DNA from: Paracoccaceae bacterium
GTDB lineage: Bacteria > Pseudomonadota > Alphaproteobacteria > Rhodobacterales > Rhodobacteraceae
Direction: 5' to 3'
DNA length: 7,334 nt
NCBI GenBank assembly: GCA_024304875.1
Contig: JAMWZF010000150.1
Location: 1 to 7,334, forward strand
Made by a program: the position numbers and the translations under genes. The notes beneath the pieces were generated by a model, which saw only the letters and a list, made by a program, of their open reading frames with translations, did no database searches and was not told the origin of the DNA. Positions 5,286-7,334 of the stretch are shown here, one piece after another. Numbering within the stretch: the first letter of the stretch is position 1; the number at the start of each line of letters is the position of its first letter.

Positions 5286-5694
5286 GGTAGGCCCTCTCTT
5301 GAAGGTCGGTCAGCCCAAGGTTCAGGAGACCGTTGGCGATCTCGAGGATCGATCCGCCGATGGCGTAGGTCACGTTCACCGTGATCGCCGCCTCGGCGCC
5401 GCCCGCGACCTCGATGTCGGCGCTGACGGAGGCGGGCACCAGCAGCGGATAGCGCTCGCCTGCCGCGGCGATGTAGGCGCTGGCGAGGGAGGTCCGCTCG
5501 GCCGCGTCCAGCCCGGCGACGGAGGCCCGCGCGGCCCCCGCGGCCAGCTGCTTGACCGAGTGGCTGAGGCCCATGAAATAGCCCATCACCACGATCCCGA
5601 AGAGCAGGGCGAAGAGGATCGGCGCGATCAGGACGAACTCCACCGCCACGGCGCCGGACTGGTCCCGGCGAAAGGCCTGCAGGGCGCGGCGCAT
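5275..5694 (-). CDS. tadE: TadE-family pseudopilin
   Basis: This 139-residue protein has a short basic leader (MRRALQAFRRDQSG), then AVAVEFVLIAPILFALLFGI and VVMGYF. G14/A15 followed by Glu at +5 and Phe at +6 fits the G/XXXXEF site cut by the TadV-type prepilin peptidase. The hydrophobic helix (15-40) anchors the protein in the inner membrane and the rest (about 41-139) faces the periplasm. TadE-type pseudopilins are processed like the Flp pilin and are needed for pilus assembly. ATG 5694 is three bases after the tadC stop, and its ribosome site (GGGGGG about 8 bases upstream) lies inside the end of tadC. The gene overlaps the tadG-like start by 11 bases. The length is somewhat short for the family but the domain looks complete. 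Confidence 0.9.
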   Translation of the reverse strand: MRRALQAFRRDQSGAVAVEFVLIAPILFALLFGIVVMGYFMGLSHSVKQLAAGAARASVAGLDAAERTSLASAYIAAAGERYPLLVPASVSADIEVAGGAEAAITVNVTYAIGGSILEIANGLLNLGLTDLQERAYLAY

Positions 5695-5697
5695 GGG

Positions 5698-6651
5698 TCA
5701 GGTCCCCCCGATGATGTTGTCGAGGATCGACAGGGCGGCGGGGCCGACCAGAACGACGAAGACCGCCGGCATGATGCAGAAGATCAGCGGGATCGTCATG
5801 ATGACGGGCAGCCGCGCGGCGCGTTCCTCGATCTGCATCAGCCAGGTGCCGCGGCATTCCTCGATCAGGGTGCGCATCGCGCGGGAAAAGGGCGTGCCGT
5901 AGGTGTCGGACTGGTCGAGGGTCTGGGTGAAGACGGCGACCTCGGGCAGGGGCACACGGGTCGTCAGGCGCTCGTAGGCGGCGCGCCGGTCGTTCGTCAT
6001 CTGCATCTCGGAGACCATCGTCAGGATCTCGCGGGCCAGGTCGGGGTGCGCGGCGTGGAGCACGCGGGCGACCCGGTGCAGCGCCGGCTGCGGGCCGAGG
6101 CCCGCCTCGGAGGTGATGACCAGAAGCTCCAGCATGTCGGGAAAGCCGCGCCGGATGCGGGACATGCGGCCCCGGCGCATCTGGTCGACCACGATGTCGA
6201 CGCCCTTGGACAGGACCAGCGCGCCCGCGATCACCGTGGCCATGGGCCAGAGCATCTCGATCCCGAGGGTCCGGGTGGCGAGCAGATGAGCCGCCCCGGC
6301 GAGGAAGGCCGAGAGGGGCAGGAGCGTCTTGAGGAAGACATAGACTAGAAGCGCGTCGCGGCTGCGGTAGCCGGCGGAGGAAAGTTCGGCCGCGGTTTCG
6401 CGCGCCTCGCCGCCGAGGATCACCGCCATGCGCTCGCCGACCCGCAGGATCACCTGCCGGACCGACCCCAGGCCGCCCTTGACCAGGCCGGCCCGTTCGC
6501 GCTCGGCTTGGGCCCGCCGGCCCCCGAGAGCGCGGCCCAGCCGCGCCGCGCGCCGCATCTCGCGGCGCTCGCTCTCGACCCAGGCGATCAGCGCGGTGAG
6601 GCAGAGGCCGAGGCCGGCGAAGGCGCTCCAGAACATCAGGTCCTCAGACAT
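5698..6651 (-). CDS. tadC: TadC, Tad pilus inner-membrane platform protein (type II secretion F domain)
   Basis: This 317-residue protein has an N-terminal membrane segment (about 6-25), a basic cytoplasmic stretch (26-75), two membrane segments (about 101-123 and 132-150), a cytoplasmic T2SS-F domain (about 169-280) and a C-terminal hydrophobic region (about 281-309). The F domain shows FPDMLELLVITSEAGLGPQP near its start and LDQSDTYGTPFSRAMRTL (234-251), the family's 'Q-x-x-x-x-G-T-P' signature. TadC works with TadB as the platform on which the TadA ATPase drives Flp pilus assembly. ATG 6651 overlaps the tadB stop in the 8-base string ATGTCTGA, which supports this start and suggests translational coupling. 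tadE follows after three bases. Being nearest to tadE and having the extra N-terminal segment fit TadC rather than TadB. Confidence 0.9.
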   Translation of the reverse strand: MSEDLMFWSAFAGLGLCLTALIAWVESERREMRRAARLGRALGGRRAQAERERAGLVKGGLGSVRQVILRVGERMAVILGGEARETAAELSSAGYRSRDALLVYVFLKTLLPLSAFLAGAAHLLATRTLGIEMLWPMATVIAGALVLSKGVDIVVDQMRRGRMSRIRRGFPDMLELLVITSEAGLGPQPALHRVARVLHAAHPDLAREILTMVSEMQMTNDRRAAYERLTTRVPLPEVAVFTQTLDQSDTYGTPFSRAMRTLIEECRGTWLMQIEERAARLPVIMTIPLIFCIMPAVFVVLVGPAALSILDNIIGGT

Positions 6652-7334
6652 CGATCCGCCCCATCCGAACCATGATCCCGATGCCCAGACCGATGCTCAA
6701 AAGCCCGGCCAGGCTCATCGTCCGGCCGCGCGGATCGGCCCAGAGCGGCTCGAGGTAGCCGGGATTCAGCGCAAGCAGAAGCATCATGACGGCGAAGGGC
6801 AGAGAGGCGAGGATCACCGCGCTGGCGCGGGCTTCGGACGACAGGGCGCGCGCCTTGCGCCGCAGCTTGCGCCGCTCGCGCAGCTGGCGGGCGAGGCCCT
6901 CCATCGTCTCGATAAGGTTGCCGCCGGTTTCGGACTGAAGCGCCGTGGCGGTGGCGAAGAAGGCGACCTCGGGCGTGTCGATCCGCCCCGCCAGCCGGTC
7001 GAGCGAGACGGGCAGGGAGGTGCCGAGGGCGATCTCGTCCCGGCATCGGGTGAATTCGGCGGCCACGGCGCCCTCGGCGTTGTCCACCACGATGGACAGG
7101 CTGTCCGCCACCGGCCGCCCTGCGCGCAGCCCGCGCGAGAAGACGTCCAGCGCCTCGGGCAGGCCGGCGATGAAGGCGGTGACGTATCGGCGGCGGCCAC
7201 GGGCGATCACCGCCTCGGCGGTCAGCCACGGCAGGCCCACGGCCAGGGGAACGGCGGCCAGGGGGTGCAGTCCCGCCAGCAGGACGGCGGCGGCGTAGAG
7301 GCCGAGCATCCCGAGGGCCAGCTGTACCAGCAGC
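6644..7334 (-). CDS. tadB: TadB, Tad pilus inner-membrane platform protein, 5' end outside window
   Basis: 229 residues are visible, and the frame is open to the right edge: eight codons precede the internal Met at 7309, so that Met is probably not the true start. Visible parts are a hydrophobic region (about 1-40), a T2SS-F domain starting FIAGLPEALDVFSRGLRAGR (54-73) and containing ALQSETGGNLIETMEGLA (121-138), a basic LRERRKLRRKARALSSEARA linker (141-160), and two C-terminal membrane segments (about 161-180 and 205-224) with the TadB-like NPGYLEPLW between them. TadB partners TadC in the inner-membrane platform of the Flp pilus machine. TadB proteins are usually a little over 300 residues, so roughly 80-100 N-terminal residues are missing. 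It ends in the ATGTCTGA overlap with tadC. The gene order implies tadA and other tad genes beyond the right edge. Confidence 0.9.
   Translation of the reverse strand, partial: LLVQLALGMLGLYAAAVLLAGLHPLAAVPLAVGLPWLTAEAVIARGRRRYVTAFIAGLPEALDVFSRGLRAGRPVADSLSIVVDNAEGAVAAEFTRCRDEIALGTSLPVSLDRLAGRIDTPEVAFFATATALQSETGGNLIETMEGLARQLRERRKLRRKARALSSEARASAVILASLPFAVMMLLLALNPGYLEPLWADPRGRTMSLAGLLSIGLGIGIMVRMGRIDV

Noticed and set aside
3858..5384. 508-codon open frame on the plus strand, antisense to the tadG-like and tadE genes
   Set aside because: It lacks recognisable domains and is very rich in Arg, Gly and Gln, as expected from the mirror of a GC-biased gene. The minus frames carry clear Tad motifs and ribosome sites.
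5182..6348. 388-codon open frame on the plus strand, antisense to tadE and tadC
   Set aside because: Low-complexity Asp/Gly/His/Arg-rich product with no domain; the opposite strand encodes clear TadE and TadC.

Overview
This 7.3 kb window is GC-rich DNA with strong third-position G/C bias and tight gene packing. It looks like the chromosome of an alphaproteobacterium, most likely Rhodobacterales (Rhodobacteraceae/Paracoccaceae sensu lato). That placement rests on the protein types and the tad gene style; no rRNA is present to confirm it. I see no tRNA, rRNA, CRISPR array, insertion sequence or phage gene, and no compositional island.

Left half (1-3515), small housekeeping and accessory genes. 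A VOC/glyoxalase-like gene runs leftward off the edge (1-322, minus). It is divergent from rlmB, a TrmH/SpoU-family 23S rRNA 2'-O-methyltransferase (407-1180, plus). Next on the plus strand are a 95-residue zinc-ribbon protein (1231-1518), an exported YHS-domain protein with a Tat-like signal peptide (1673-2140), a CoA-binding Rossmann-fold protein (2345-2815), and a small LuxR-type regulator tethered to the membrane by two predicted helices (2925-3515). The 204-base gap between the YHS and CoA-binding genes ends in a strong intrinsic terminator (2288-2316). Upstream of it lie a second hairpin and a pyrimidine-rich single-stranded stretch, the layout of a small regulatory RNA or a 3'UTR-derived RNA.

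Right half (3534-7334, minus strand), a Tad/Flp pilus assembly operon read right to left: tadB (5' end outside the window), tadC, tadE and a tadG-like gene. The genes are joined by an 8-base overlap (ATGTCTGA), a 3-base gap and an 11-base overlap, so they are probably co-transcribed and translationally coupled. TadB and TadC are the inner-membrane platform proteins of the Tad machine. TadE is a pseudopilin with a G/AVAVEF processing site. The TadG-like protein is a single-pass protein with a large periplasmic region.

The tad operon converges on the membrane-tethered LuxR gene with only 18 bases between the stop codons. The regulator is therefore a reasonable, unproven candidate for surface or pilus control. 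The other intergenic stretches (323-406, 1181-1230, 1519-1672, 2816-2924) are all under 210 bases. They hold short hairpins or palindromes but no promoter I could call with confidence.
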